From Flaccisagitta enflata (Eukaryota; Chaetognatha; Sagittoidea; Aphragmophora), in NCBI GenBank assembly GCA_965153355.1, contig OZ231126.1:14384001-14448000 (forward strand): 64,000 nt of DNA, read 5' to 3'. Under the pieces are notes generated by a model. That model was not told the origin of the DNA. It saw only the letters and a list, made by a program, of their open reading frames with translations, and did no database searches. Position 1 is the first letter of the stretch, and each line of letters begins with the position of its first letter. Both the position numbers and the translations under genes were made by a program. Positions 34,051-61,089 of this stretch are shown one piece after another.

Positions 34051-34546
34051 AAAATATGGTCTGGCGCCATTTGACAGGTCTTTTACAGCTATTTGTAATA
34101 GTCACCAATTTTGATATCATTTCATAATAAGCCAAAAAAAGTGCAAATGAACAACGCAATATTTTTCTCAACACGTTTTTGCATTTTTTCTGCTTTTTGT
34201 TGATGTGAAGATTTCCTCTCTGTTGGCCCTAAAATCTAAACCAATTGGAGTTCCGAGCTCAGCCATCTTAATATATTGTATGTATTCACACATGAAATGT
34301 GTAGAGCGGTCATTGAAGGCAAATTGGCAACGGCATAGTACACAAAGGAGGCTATAAACTACAAATTACAAGGAAAATCAGGCAACTACAGATCCAAGAG
34401 ATCGAATGAGAGGAGAGTCGATACACAAGGCACATTTCAGAAGAAATTTCTCCTTGCGCTTATCAAGCAGTTCTTCCCATGTACAGCGATTGAGCGCATG
34501 CTAAAGGTCGGTGACACTTTCAGAATATGAGTATTTGAAAACGTTC

Positions 34547-35799
34547 CTAAAGATGCTGTTGTAGGCAACGATCATCCCGATTTGAGACATGAATGAATTC
34601 CACCCCATATGTGAGAAGGGGCAGACAATGGGATTCGAGAAGCCGAAGTCGCACCAGCTCGTCGGCGTTTCCATCAATTCGAATGATCGAATTTAGTTCA
34701 CGATAGAAGGAGGAATTTTTAGAGGCGTCCACGCATCTCTTTAAGAGGCTTTGTCCATCCGTCCATTGGTTGGTCGGTTGGTTGGTCGGTCCGTGGACAC
34801 AAGTCATATATGGTGGAAACTCAAGGGAATCACGCATAATGTTAAGTCATTGCATCATGCCACATGATTGATGCAATATTGCATCATTCTTAACAAGCTA
34901 AGCAGCATGTGGATGCATCGTTGTGCCCCCGGGGTACTTGTTTCTCTTATGCAGCAATCGAATTTTGGGCCGCTTTTAAGAACAACGCCGAGATAAGGCC
35001 ACTGATCCACCCAAGGAATAGAAGTGTCATTCAACTTCACCGAGAATGAGGGTTTCGAACCTTTGCCAAAAATGAGGTTCTTCGTCTTCTTGGCATTGAG
35101 GAGAATGTCCCACTTGACGCAGTATTCGTGGCACAAGTTGATAAGACGTTGTAAGCCTTTGATTGACGAAGCGAGGACTGCCATGTCGTCTGCGTAGAAG
35201 AGAGAAACAGCAAAAATCCCTTGAAAGTAACATCCGACATTAGCTTTCTGTAGAATGGAGATGAGCTCATCTACATATATGCCGTACAGATCAGGTGACA
35301 GGACATCGCCTTGACGTACATCGGCTGAGATTGGGAACCAATCGCTGAAAACACTGTCCCAGCGAACGCGACACATCAACCCATCATGCCATGTCATGAG
35401 AATGTCGAGAAAGACTTTGGGCACTTGTTTGTCTATGAGCTTGGTGACGAGGACTGAATGGACTATTCGGTCGAAAGCCTCACTTGCGTCCAGGTAGGAG
35501 CAGTAAACCCGACCTCCATTCTCAACGTAGTAGTTGATAAGCTCCTTTCGACAGTGTAGAGCATAAATCGTCGACTTTTTTCTTTTGAAACCAAATTGGT
35601 ACGCCGAGGTGGATAAGTGTTCAGAGAAAACGCGTTTCAACACATGCTCAAATATTTTTGAAATCACAGGAGAAATTGTTATCCCCCGGTAATTTGATAC
35701 ATCACTATGATTTCCTTGAGAGTCTTTCACAACGGGTATCATAAATCCGTATCGGAACTGAGATAAGACAAAGCCATGAACAAGCATCTGATGGAGCAA
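34547..35799 (-). pseudogene. LINE reverse transcriptase, broken
   Basis: RT blocks in order: YRGITISPVISKIFEHVL, YQFGFKRKKST, CSYLDASEAFD, ADVRQGDVLSPDLYGIYVD, LFYADDMAVLASS (catalytic YADD intact) and WDILLNAKKTKNLIFGKG. The downstream part SSFYRELNSIIR to LLTYGVEFIHV resumes after the HINE. Removing the insert while keeping a T run gives one continuous frame, which shows the HINE arrived after the LINE. Later a stop and a frameshift ended the C-terminal part. No N-terminal endonuclease is present on this copy. Confidence 0.82.
34721..34940 (+). mobile_element. HINE family c-like inserted in a LINE ORF
   Basis: 5' hairpin AGAGGCGTCCACGCATCT, TTAAGAGGCTTTGTCC, (GTTG/GTCG)n, the arm GTGGATGCATCG, 3' hairpin GTGCCCC/GGGGTAC, end CTTG|TT. 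The left flank is GGAATTTTT and the right flank TTTCTCTTATGC. Confidence 0.85.
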
Positions 35800-35815
35800 G
35801 GAAGTGAGATGATTT

Positions 35816-36239
35816 TTTTCTTGCTCCTTATAATGGTCACTGATTCTAACATCATTTTTACGTCATTCAGTTACAAATAAGTCATATAGGTGAGACGATA
35901 CTTTTGAGCACGCGCAGGCTCACCCTTTCGTTCAAGAAATCATAACCCATTTTCAAATCCAACCTTAATTTGCGTGCAGCCTTTTGCTATGTTTTCAAAT
36001 TCAAATGTTTTAGATTTACCAAGGTAAAATTGATGGCGATGGCTTACCACAGAAATCGTTCTTTTTCCGATTCCATGAATAGGCAACAAGTTGATATAAA
36101 AAGTTTTTTTTTCAAAGCAGATGAAATTGTATTTATCTAATGTGAAATTTTTGTAATCGTTAACCTTGTAAATACATCCAGTTTATTCACATGGTTTACA
36201 TGTAGCACAAAGACAAAAGCGGCAAATTAAACAAAGATA
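35816..36239. repeat. Interspersed repeat fragment upstream of a LINE
   Basis: Shares TTACAAATAAGTCATATAGG / GTGAGACGAT with the repeat at 2832. No gene. Confidence 0.45.
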
Positions 36240-37017
36240 ATTGAGCAAAAATAATTGAGATAAATCTACAATTTAGGAAAGGAACGGGTGATCTGCAACG
36301 CTCAGGAGAAATTTGGCAGTTCTGCTTTCGGTTAATTCTTCCCAAGTTTTGCGTCCCAATGCATGCTGTAAGTCAGTGACCGATTCCAAGTCACGGTAGC
36401 CAAACACTCTTCTGAAAATCGAGTTGTATGCATCTCTCAGTTTGCGACGCTCGTCTCTATCAGCAACAAAGATGACTTCAATTGCGTATGTCAGTATGGA
36501 GATGCAATGTGTCTCTAGTAGATGGAGCATCACTATCTCGTCAGAACGACCGTCGATGGGCAAAATGGCGATGGCGCAATGGTAAAAGGCTTTGACCTTA
36601 TCATCGATGCTGCAGTCGAAATTCTTATGCGAGCGGAGCTTGACGCTAAGATAAGTCCAGGTGTTAACCCATTCAATGCTTTTGCCGTCGAGAACAAGGT
36701 TAGGCAATTCGTACCTTTTGCCAAAGAACATGTTTTTAGTTTTTTTCGTGTTGAGTAGAATATCCCATTGCTTGCAATAGGATTCCGTGACATGTCGCAG
36801 AGTCTGCAAGCCTTTCAGGGATGGAGCTAGCTGCACCATATCGTCGGCATAGAGTAGAATGGAGAGAAATTTTTTACTCAGATAGCAGCCAATGCCTACT
36901 GCAACCAGAATATCAACCAGATCGTCGACATAGATGCAGTAGAAGACTGGAGAGAGAACTCTTTGTCTTACTCCTGCCTCAATAATGAACCACTCACTTG
37001 TGGTGTCGCCCCAACGC

Positions 37018-37549
37018 ACGCGGCACTTGGGTGCTTCACACAGCAAAAGTTGGTTATTTCTCTACACCCTCTTTACTTAATATGGAGTAGCCCATTTTAG
37101 GACCCTTACCATTTTTGGTTTATCAAAAATCATTTATCTTCCATTTTTTTTAAAATTGTGTTTGAGGACATAATTTGCATAATGCAGTGGGATAAAACCA
37201 TATGCTGACGTTCTTTGAATTGGCTTTTACATATTTTTTCTCTTCATAGAATTGTTAATCTGCCTTTTCATAAGCTCTTTCATAGCTTTTGTTCTTATAT
37301 TTTAGTTATTCTTCACAAACATCACAATTTTTTTAAACAAATAATTGTTTTTTTTAAAACAAAACTACATAGGATTTTGCTGAATTCTGGGAAACTGTAG
37401 GACCTTCAAGCCTAAAACAAAAACGGAATATGAAGGAATTTTGAAAAAAGAAAAATGGTTTTCTTCATTATTTTTGCTCCTCCACATTTCCCAAGTAGGG
37501 TGAAGGGATACTCCCAACTTTTGCTATGTGAAGCTCCCAAACGCGGCAC
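37018..37549. mobile_element. MITE with 9-bp target duplication, copy 1 (514 bp)
   Basis: The element 37027-37540 has terminal inverted repeats TTGGGTGCTTCAC / GTGAAGCTCCCAA (similarity continues through AGCAAAAGTTGG). It is flanked by ACGCGGCAC at 37018-37026 and 37541-37549. The duplication encodes Cys-Arg-Val of the host RT on each side. It has no ORF of its own. A 9-bp duplication is typical of Mutator-like elements. Confidence 0.92.
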
Positions 37550-38060
37550 TCAAGATTCGAGTACCACATAATGATTACATTGAGGAAAGTCAGTGGCACA
37601 TGACGTTTGAGCAATTTGAGAAACAAGCCCGCACGGATGAGCCTATCAAATGCTTTCGAAGCATCGAAAAAAGAGCAATAGACGTTACTGCCCTTTGAGG
37701 TATAGGAATTGATGGTCTCCTTGAGGTAGTAGATGGCGTGGGAAGTCGAGGATTTCCGTTTGAAGCCGAACTGGTATCTTGATGTGGACAAGAATGGTTC
37801 AAAGATTATGCGTAGCACATGCTCAAAAAACTTGCTGATGATCGGGGCAATTGTTATGCCCCTATAAGTGTTGAGATCGCCCTTATCGCCTTGGTGGTCT
37901 TTGACAATCGGAACAATGGTCCCACGTTGAAACTGGCGTGGCACTGTGCGATGGAGCAGCATCGCGTTTGAAAGAATTTGAAGTCGATGAGGGACTGATA
38001 CAGGCGCATGGAAAAAGTGCTCTGCTGAAAAAAGAGCATCGTCGTTACACTTTCCTTTTT

Positions 38061-38644
38061 GGACTCAGGACACAGGGGTGAATTTCCAGACGTCCGACCG
38101 TCCGTCCGTCCGTCCATCCGTCCGTCCGTCCGTCCGTCCGTCCGCCCCCCCCAAGCTTCTCAAGCCTCAAATTATCATTGAATAACATGGGAAATTGACA
38201 AAATGCAAACTTCCCATTGAATAATATGGAAAACTTACAAAAAAGTAAAAAATTGCATGTTTCTCATTGAATACCATAGAAAATTGATGAAAATTGAGAA
38301 AAATGTAAAATACCCATTGAATAACATGGTATATTGACAATATACAAACTTCCCATTGAATAACATGGAAAATTTACAAAGAGTAAAAAATTGCATCTTT
38401 TCCATTGAATAACATAGAAAATTGATGAAAATTGAGAAAAATGCAAAATTCCTATTGAATAACATGGAAAGTTGCTACCGAGGCCTCAAATATGCCTTCT
38501 CAGGACGTCTGGAAATTCACCCCTGTGTCCTACAGGACATTGGCCGTTTGGGGCCGCTGCCCTGCTCTCACTCCAATTCTTCAACTAATCACTGCAAGCA
38601 GGGCATCGGGTACCGCTGACCATGTGCAATCCTTGGATGACTTG
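38061..38644 (+). mobile_element. Family G element inserted in a LINE ORF
   Basis: The left part has (GTCC)n at 38088-38145, then ~27-bp units containing CCCATTGAATAACATGG, then GGACGTCTGGAAATTCACCC, TGTGTCCTACAGGACATTGG, GGGGCCGCTGCCCTGC and TACCGCTGACCATGTGCAAT. It ends GATGACTTG|TTT. Removing it and rejoining the T runs restores SIK-K-GKCNDDAL in the LINE frame, so it also ends at CTTG and inserts in T runs like the HINEs. Confidence 0.82.
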
Positions 38645-39416
38645 TTTAATGCTAAATGCGGCATCGAGAATGTTTTCGGTTGAAATGTGATATAATGCAC
38701 ATGAGCAGTCAGTGTGCCTTTTCACTGTGTCTGCATATTCAGCGTTAAAGCTTTCCTGCATCTCATCAACTTTTTCTTTGTTGTTTGGTTTGGAAAGTTT
38801 TATGAAGTGAGACCGAAAAGACTCTGCGCTGCCCTTTTTTGAAGTGACTCCGTTTACTACAGTATGCAAATGGAAATGATTTTTGCTGTGTAACTGCTTC
38901 CTTGATTTCCAGAAGTCAGTTGTGTGTTTGGTCGCAGTCTATTCCAGCAGTCTATTCCAGCATGATTGTTTTGGACGATTTTGAGCTGATTTCAATGCTC
39001 GGCGATATCTGGCACGATATCGGTCCACAATGCAGTTTGCCATTTTCACGCCAAACTCGATGTATGTTGATGCTTTCGTTACGCAATTCAGTGGGTTCAT
39101 CGTTCCACCAGTGTTTCTAAATACCGGGTTTATGACCTCTTGTGACAATTGTCACCAGCGTGTCATATTCTGACTGAATGGACTGAAGGCAATTCTGGTT
39201 GGAGCAGTGTGCCTGTTTACACGATGTGACGACGGATGGAAATTGAGAAGACAATGTTGAAAGAAAATTCGTCCTTTTAAAGTCCTTCTAAATGTAGTAC
39301 GCGTTTTTCTTTCTCCGGCTAGATCCCTGGCCCAGTATCTCCTAAAGTTGAGCCTTGAGAGCTGAGACTTAGAGTGAGAGAGAAAAATTTTCAAACAAAT
39401 ATTTACTGGGAGTAAA

Positions 39417-39979
39417 CAAGGCCGGATACACGGGCCAAGACGGTGCGCCGAGCGTTATTAATTCATAGCTATCCCTAGCTCCATCAGACCTATCCCTAGC
39501 TCTATCAGACCATTCCTTGCTCTATCAGACCTATCCCGCCGAGCGTTATTAATTCATAGCTATCCCTAGCTCCATCAGACCTATCCCTAGCTCTATCAGA
39601 CCATTCCTAGCTCTATCAGGCCTCTCCCGAGCTCTATCAGGCCTCTCCCGAGCTCTATCAGACCTTTCCCGAGCTCTATCAGACCTATCCCGAGTTCTAT
39701 CAGACCTATCACCAGCTCCATCAGAGCTATCCCCAGCTCTATCAGACCTATCCTAAGACCTATCCGACCTATCACCAGACCCATCCGACCTATCCCCAGC
39801 TCTATAAGACCTAACAGTAGCTGATTATATTAGTGAATGAAATGACGAGTATCATTTATGATGAACGGAATGAGTTTTCTTTTGATTTCAAACATTTTTA
39901 GCGATTTTTCATTCAAGCATGACCGAGGGATGGATGGACGGACGGACAGAGCTTCTTATAGGGATGCTATGGCGCATCT
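39417..39979 (-). mobile_element. HINE family e with 21-bp CTCTATCAGACCTATCCC minisatellite
   Basis: Starts CAAGGCCGGATACACGGGCC and then ACGGTGCGCCGAGCG (subterminal arm GGTGCGCC). It contains a local duplication of GCCGAGCGTTATTAATTC (39454 and 39536). The array spans about 39460-39800, with a (GGAC)n core near 39935. The 5' hairpin is AGATGCGCCATAGCATCC. Confidence 0.8.
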
Positions 39980-40104
39980 AAAAATCATCCTAGCATATTT
40001 CTGAATCATTTCCAATGATTTTTGCTTCTTTTTGAGATTTTCAACTCGAGCGTGACCAACCAACCGACAGACAGAGCCTCTCATAGAGGTGCTATGGCGC
40101 ACCT
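39980..40104 (-). mobile_element. HINE family e, 5' fragment
   Basis: GAGATTTTCAACTCGAGCGT, the short core CCAACCAACCGACAGACAG, AGCCTCTCATAG, and the 5' hairpin AGGTGCGCCATAGCACCT read on the minus strand. Confidence 0.75.
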
Positions 40105-40162
40105 AAAAATCGATAAGATTAAGTTTCCGTTGACTGAAACGGCAAATGCGCGGGAAAATGAT

Positions 40163-41358
<1,196 letters not shown>

Positions 41359-42008
41359 AGAGGCGGACAGACATTCGAGACAGACGGACAGATAGAGTTG
41401 ATTTCAGCGCATGTTTCCTTCCAATTTCATGTCTTGCGCAATAACATGAAATTCACTTGAATCGAAAGTAAAACTTGAAGCGGTTTATCTTGGACAAGTT
41501 ATAATCAATTTCAATGTTAAAACCCGCATTTTGGCTTGCGCCTCCCTCCCTTCAGCTACGATATTGAAACCCTGCATTACTTCGTTTTCCCTTTCCTTTG
41601 CCCACTTGGACGACTGGATACATACTTTGGCATTTTTTAGCGCAAATGTGCCTTTGTGAGTGCGAATGATTGATTGTGAACATGGATGCGTATCAGTTCG
41701 TGCTACTATGGGATTGGGAAAGCGGATTTTAAGAGCAAAAATGTGTGTTTGGGAATGCAACAATAAAATAGTAATTTGTCTTTAAGGTTAAGTATGTAAA
41801 CATACGAGGGCAGACTGAAAATGCTGATTTGAAACTAAATTGAATGGTCCACGAATCGTCATCGCAAGCACCGGTAGTAAAATAAGCAAAACAGTGTTTA
41901 TTTTCATGATGGAGTAGTAAGGTGCAAAAAGCAAAACAAGAAGTTAGCCTGAATTTTCGAAATCAGAGGCAAAGAGGGAGAAGAAAGAGACAGGGTTTTA
42001 TAGTTTTT
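41359..42008. other. No gene recognised
   Basis: TACGAGGGCAGACTGAAAAT near 41803 resembles a mariner-type terminus, but no partner was found. Confidence 0.35.
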
Positions 42009-42147
42009 AGTCGCGGACATGCGACTCTATAAGCCATTTTTCAGTCGGTCGGTCGGTCGGACCATCCGTCCGTCCGTCCGTCACAAAGTGTTTTTTCGGG
42101 GTTTTCCGCTCCTGTTCGCGACTAATGCTGCCATGTAAACGGCCTTG
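42009..42147 (+). mobile_element. HINE family b
   Basis: AGTCGCGGACATGCGACT, CTATAAGCC, (GTCG/GTCC)n core, TTTTCGGGGTTTTCCGCTCC, GTTCGCGACTAATGC, then GCCATGTAAACGGCCTTG|TT. Confidence 0.82.
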
Positions 42148-42149
42148 TT

Positions 42150-42300
42150 TTGAGTTGCGTCGGTCCGTCGGTCTATCCATGATGAAAAACGCGTGTTTAA
42201 GACACTTTTTGTGTATGTTTGTGTGTAGGGAGGGGGTTCGGGTGAGGATTGGGGTTGGATGCAACGATATTGTTACCCCCGCGTCAGTTGTGTTTTTTTC
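42150..42300 (+). mobile_element. HINE family a' fragment
   Basis: TTGCGTCGGTCCGTCGGTC, AAAACGCGTGTTTAAGACAC, GGGGTTGGATGCAACGATAT, then CCCCGCGTCAGTTGTG. The region 42301-42934 has no recognised gene. Confidence 0.7.
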
Positions 42301-42929
42301 CAAATTTATCACAACCATTTGACCTAACTAACAAACTACGTTATTATTCATAAAAAAAGCTTCTCATCAGAGACAGGTTAATCTAGCAGTGTGAATCAAA
42401 TGAGATAAAGCAATTTTCCACTTGTACACGGCTGACAGATTTCGGTTGAGGCCAAACATGTTGAGGCCAAATGTGTTTAAGGTCAATCTATTCCATCACA
42501 CAGCTACAGCTGCTATCGCCAACCGCATTTCATTAAGACATCAGCGATTTTTTACATTCTTTTTCTTTCAAGTTTATATGTTCTTGGACAGACCTACCAT
42601 TCGGGCGGAAAAATTCCATTGTATGAATATAATCCAGTTTCTGAGAGTGAGATAGCTAACTTGAACCATAGTCGACTAATCGTACAAGATCAATAACGAA
42701 AACTGTCAGAACTCAGAAGAGAAAAGGAAAAGAAAATCATAACATTCACCAAAAAATGTTATTGTTTTCTCTTTTTTCGAGCCGGACTAGAGAAGTAGAA
42801 AGTATCGGCCGATCCCAGTCAAGTGAGGTCTGAGGAACGACGACTTTCGACTTTGGACTTAAGATCGCAGCGCGGCGAGGAGGGGGAGGGGAAAATGACG
42901 AAACGGAGAGGAGAGAATAATACCTGAAA

Positions 42930-43140
<211 letters not shown>

Positions 43141-43558
43141 ATGAAACAAATAAAGAAACAAAGACAAAAAATCAAGGAAACAAATAAACAAACAAACAAA
43201 AGAACAAACAAAAGAACAAAGAACGAGACAGAGAGTGAGAAAGAGCGGGCGATGGATCATCGATCAAAGAAAGGAAAAAGATGGAATGGGATGGGGGAAA
43301 TGGGGGGGGGTTGTTCGTCCCTGCTCGACCGTCCGCGACTCTACTGTAATCCCGCTTTCCTTCTTTCGTTATTCGCAGTTTTAATAAATAAAAGATAAGT
43401 GCTCCGATACTTTCACAAAGATGATCCGCTCATTGCCAGCATCACATACATCGCAACCATATAGATTTGTTTGATTTATTTTCTTTCTTTCTTTCTTTTT
43501 TTTTTTTTTTTTTTTTTTTTTTTGGTTAACATCATTTCGCTTTACCTGTCCTTTCCTC

Positions 43559-56932
<13,374 letters not shown>

Positions 56933-57221
56933 ATGACAAGGACACAATTAGATCGAAAATCATTTCACAAACAAAGAAAAAATACAACCTACATGCTATC
57001 ATAATCATCATGTCTTTACCTAAAAAACAGTGAAACGAAATATCCTAAAAAAAAACCAAAACACAAAACGAAAGAAGTTGAACGACAACAAAACCAAAAC
57101 CAAAGAAGTTGAACGACAACAATATCACGAGAGTGGCATAAAGAGAGAAAAAACATCGGATATGGACTGAAACGAAAAGAGAGCAAGATGAAAATAACGA
57201 TTTTAAACAAAAAAACGCAGC

Positions 57222-57227
57222 TTTATT
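57222..57227 (-). promoter_or_regulatory. Polyadenylation signal AATAAA of the CLCA-like gene
   Basis: Minus-strand AATAAA about 37 nt after the TGA at 57264-57266. Confidence 0.65.
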
Positions 57228-57263
57228 ATAATTAGAAGGTCATATTATTTCAAAAGCTTTTTT

Positions 57264-58710
57264 TCAAGCAGCCATACGCTCCTGCTCTTCTTTTATCCTT
57301 CGAAAACTTTGTGGATGAGTAGATTGGTTCTTCGTCAACTGTAAGACTTTCCATTTCCCCCAAAATTTGTACAACACGATAAGTAGCATTAACGAAACAT
57401 TGGCGATGATCAAGTAGATCCACCAAGGGAGGCTTTCGTCGATAGGCGTTGTCATGGTGGTGATGATGGGATCTGGAGATGACTGTGAGGGGGTGACTGT
57501 GGTGGTGATTGGGCTTTCAGTGGTTTCTGTGGTGGGTCTTTCGGTGGTTTGCGTGGTCGGAGGTTCGGCCGTTGTCGTTATTTCTATGCCGACGAGAAGC
57601 TTTTGTGGTGGCGTGAGTATCGATCTGAACAGGAAAGTCTTAGCTTTGCCTTTCATAGCGACGTTCCTTTAGTAGGTATAAACAGATTGTTTTTCTTTTG
57701 CAGGCTTGCCAAAAAGGAAGAAACGATCATTTACAGATACCAATAAATGTCACTATATCAGTCGGCTCTGATAATCCGTCAGTCGCTCTGTGCTTCCGTC
57801 CATCCGTTTTTAGTTGCGGACACGCAACTCTATAAGAGGCTTTGTCCGTTCGTCGGTCCGTCGGTCCATTGGTCCGTCCGTCCGTCCGTCCGTCCGTCAC
57901 GCTCGAGTTGAAAAGTGGGAAAACGCTCCTGCCCACCCGTAAGCAACTGGTGGCCGTGTATCCGGCCTTGTTCAGCGGTTTTCCACCAATACCCCGCTCA
58001 AATTCCTGAGTGACTTCAAAACATTAGTCACACCTACGCGCATGCGACTCATTAACACGCTTTAAAATGAGGATTTGGTTTTTTTTTACTATCAGTAGTA
58101 TTTTATTACCATGCTTGAGGTTTGGAGGGCAAGGTAAAATTCTCGGAAAACTCCATAATCGGCCCCTCGCCGGAATAAGATGTATTCATGTCGGAGATGT
58201 TGTATTCAAACTTGAAGACGTAGTCCGCTAAGCCCACGTGCATGGGGAAATAGGACTTTCCCACCAGGATTTCAAACTGTATATGTAGGATACATGCAGT
58301 GCTGATCACTTGCAGTGTTGCGAAGTAAATCATTTCCTACATCATTATATTTGGTATTTTGTATAATGAAAGCAATTACGTACTGTCCTATCTGGTCAAC
58401 ATGTACCGAGAACTGTGTTTGGTTCTGTCTCTCCAGTTCCATCAAGTCCATGTTTCTCACTGTCCACGTGGCATTCACTGTAACAGCCGTATCTGTAAAA
58501 GTGGACAAGTATGAAGACACCAAGTGGATAATCTACCGACCAACTGACCGACCCACTGACAGCAGGACGGACGAATATGAAAATCATATGATCTTGAATA
58601 GACACGCGAAAGAGGAAAAGTACCTTATATTTCCTCTGATACAACTGTTAGACATCACACCTGGCTGTCGTTGGGCTACAGGAACCCTTCCATTGCAATA
58701 TGGAGCTGCA

Positions 58711-58763
<53 letters not shown>

Positions 58764-60075
58764 GCAACAACAACAACAACAACAACATCCTCAGTTTCAA
58801 CCACCACGAAAACAACAAATTTTCTGTCAAAAAGAACAAAAGCACAAACGACATCATCACCATCTGCCAGTCCTTAAAAAACAAGGCCAACACCTATAAG
58901 TCGCGTGCGAGACTTACTGACTTAGAATGACTTAGAAAGACTTAGAATGCCTGAGAATGACTGAGAATGACTTAGAATGACTTAGAATGACTTAGAATGA
59001 CTTAGAATGACTTAGAATGACTTAGAATGACTTAAAATGACTTAAAATGACCAAAAATGATGAAATGACCTAATGACCAAAAATGACTTAAAGTGCTTTA
59101 AAATGACTTAAAATGGCTTAGAATGACATAGAATGACTTAGAATGCCTTAAAATTACTTAGAATGACTAAAAATGACTAAAAGAAATAAAAGTGATAAAA
59201 AAAGTAAAGTGTGACAGACCGACCGACAGACCGACAGACCGACGGACAAAGCGGGTTGTAGAGTCGCGTGCACGCGACTAAAAACTGTCAACCTGAATTC
59301 TCTTGATCGTCCAACGTTAGCCGAAACGAGTCGATTAATATGAAGAAGATGTCCAACTCTTCCCCATATCCACAACCTTAACAAAAAAAAAAACACTCCG
59401 AAAAAAAAGTTGTGGAGAAAAATGCATTAATTCGCTAACCGACGGAAACGGGCTGTCATTAAATCAACAAGTGGTCACAACATCGTCGCGGACAGGTGGG
59501 CAGGGGCGTCAAAAACGCTTGTGTTTCCACTTTTTTACTCGATCACCACGGACGGACGGACGGACTAAGGCTCTTAAAGAATTGCGTGTCCGCAACTTAA
59601 ACCTATCAAAACAATTCATGCATAACATTCAATTCAAGGCATACGTCACTCTTTATTGGTAGTGAAATGCATACTTAATGCTGGTGAGTTTGGTTGACTT
59701 TCCAGACCTCCCGCGTTGAATGCGGTTACGCGGAAAGAAAAAGTTTCGTCTTTGTCAGGTCGACTTGGAGCCTGCGGAAAAAAGATGGATTCTTGACTCT
59801 TTTCATGGCGACTTGTTCAAGAGTCACACATTTTTTGACTCGTCTTGTCTTTTCTTACTCAAATTTTTGCTCTCAAGGATTAGCTCCTCCAGTCAATCAT
59901 TCGTTCATTCATTCGTTCATTCATTCATTCATTCATTCATTCATTCATTCATTCATTCATTCATTCATTCATTCATTCATTCATTCATTTATTCATTCCC
60001 ATCTTAAGATTCTACTCGCCCTTCTTTCTTTCGTTCTTTCTTTCCTGCTTCCATTCTTTCTTTCTGTCTTTCCTG

Positions 60076-60125
<50 letters not shown>

Positions 60126-60515
60126 GTCTTTCTTTCTTTCTTTCTTTTCTTTGCTTTTTTTCTCATTTTTTTCTTTCTTCCTTTGTTTGTTTGCTCGTTA
60201 GCTTCTTTGTTTGTTTGTTTCTTTCTTTCTTTCTTTCCTGCTTCCTTCCTTTCTTTCTTTCTTTTTCTCTCTTTCTTTCTTTCTTTCTCTCACTCTTTTT
60301 CTCATTTTTTTTTCTTTCTTGCTTTGTTGATTTGCTCGTTACTTTGTTTCTTTGTTTCTTTTTTTTCTTTCTTTCTCTCTTTCCTTCTTTCTTTCTCGTT
60401 ACTTTGTTTCTTTCTTTCTTACTTTCTTTCTTTCTTTCTTTCTTACTTTTTTGCCCACTTTCTTTCTTTCTTTCGTTCTTTCTTTCTTTCTTTCTTACTT
60501 TTTGCCCTCTTTATT

Positions 60516-60563
<48 letters not shown>

Positions 60564-60624
60564 TTTTTCTTTTTTGCCTTCTCTTTTTTATGCCCTCTTT
60601 CTTTTGGTCGTTTGTTCGGTTTTT

Positions 60625-60718
<94 letters not shown>

Positions 60719-60750
60719 TCCTGCTTTCTTTCTTTTGCTTTCTTTCTTTT

Positions 60751-60794
<44 letters not shown>

Positions 60795-60834
60795 TCCTGC
60801 TTTCTGCTTTCTTTCTTGCTTTCTTTCTTTCCTG

Positions 60835-60873
<39 letters not shown>

Positions 60874-60877
60874 TCAT

Positions 60878-60961
<84 letters not shown>

Positions 60962-61037
60962 TTTGCCTTCTCTTTTTTATGCCCTCTTTCTTTTGGTCGT
61001 TTGTTTGGTTTTTTCTTTCTTTCTTTCTTTCTTTTTT

Positions 61038-61089
<52 letters not shown>

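Larger units (their letters stand above)
34390..35815 (-). mobile_element. Degenerate LINE copy with a HINE inserted in its ORF
   Basis: The RT-encoding frame 35799-34941 is followed, after the HINE at 34721-34940, by the C-terminal region down to about 34390. That region is recognisable by alignment to the second LINE at 36273-39410 (NSIFRNVF, SESVTDL, TWEELLDKR, KFLLKCA). It contains an in-frame stop and a frameshift, so it is a dead copy. Confidence 0.85.
36273..39250 (-). pseudogene. LINE ORF2-like protein, interrupted
   Basis: Upstream of RT the WWNDE-type motif and HRVWRENGK (frame near 39110-39050), SFRSHFIKLSKPNN and ENILDAAFSIK are the endonuclease-RT linker seen in CR1/Jockey-like LINEs. 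After the G insert the frame resumes GKCNDDALFSAEHFFHA, then IVPIVKDHQG, YRGITIAPIISKFFEHVL and CSFFDASKAFD. After the MITE it continues RWGDTTSEWF, LLYADDMVQLAPS and WDILLNTKKTKNMFFGKR, ending SVADHPFLS at 36273. VRQG-D has become VRQR by loss of one codon, and several stops lie upstream of 38650. Confidence 0.82.
36240..39410 (-). mobile_element. LINE copy carrying two nested insertions
   Basis: From right to left: a decayed upstream part (about 39250-38650), a family G element (38644-38061), the N-terminal RT part (38055-37541), a MITE (37540-37027), then the RT core and C-terminus to the stop at 36273. It is the same family as 34390-35815. The nesting order shows that both inserts post-date the LINE. 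Confidence 0.85.

Noticed and set aside
41803-41822. Mariner-type terminus TACGAGGGCAGACTGAAAAT
   Set aside because: No inverted partner or TA pair was found nearby.
57454-57746. Plus-strand frames opposite the CLCA-like terminal exon, with a good-looking TTTTCTTTTGCAG acceptor
   Set aside because: The minus frame has stalk, membrane span, basic tail, stop and poly-A signal in order; the plus acceptor leads to nothing supportable.
58132-58140. Reading the exon 8 frame to its stop (PSKPQAW then stop) as the true C-terminus of the CLCA-like protein
   Set aside because: A GTAATA donor sits at that stop, and splicing to 57666 keeps the Trp codon and adds a membrane anchor in frame. The unspliced end cannot be excluded without RNA.
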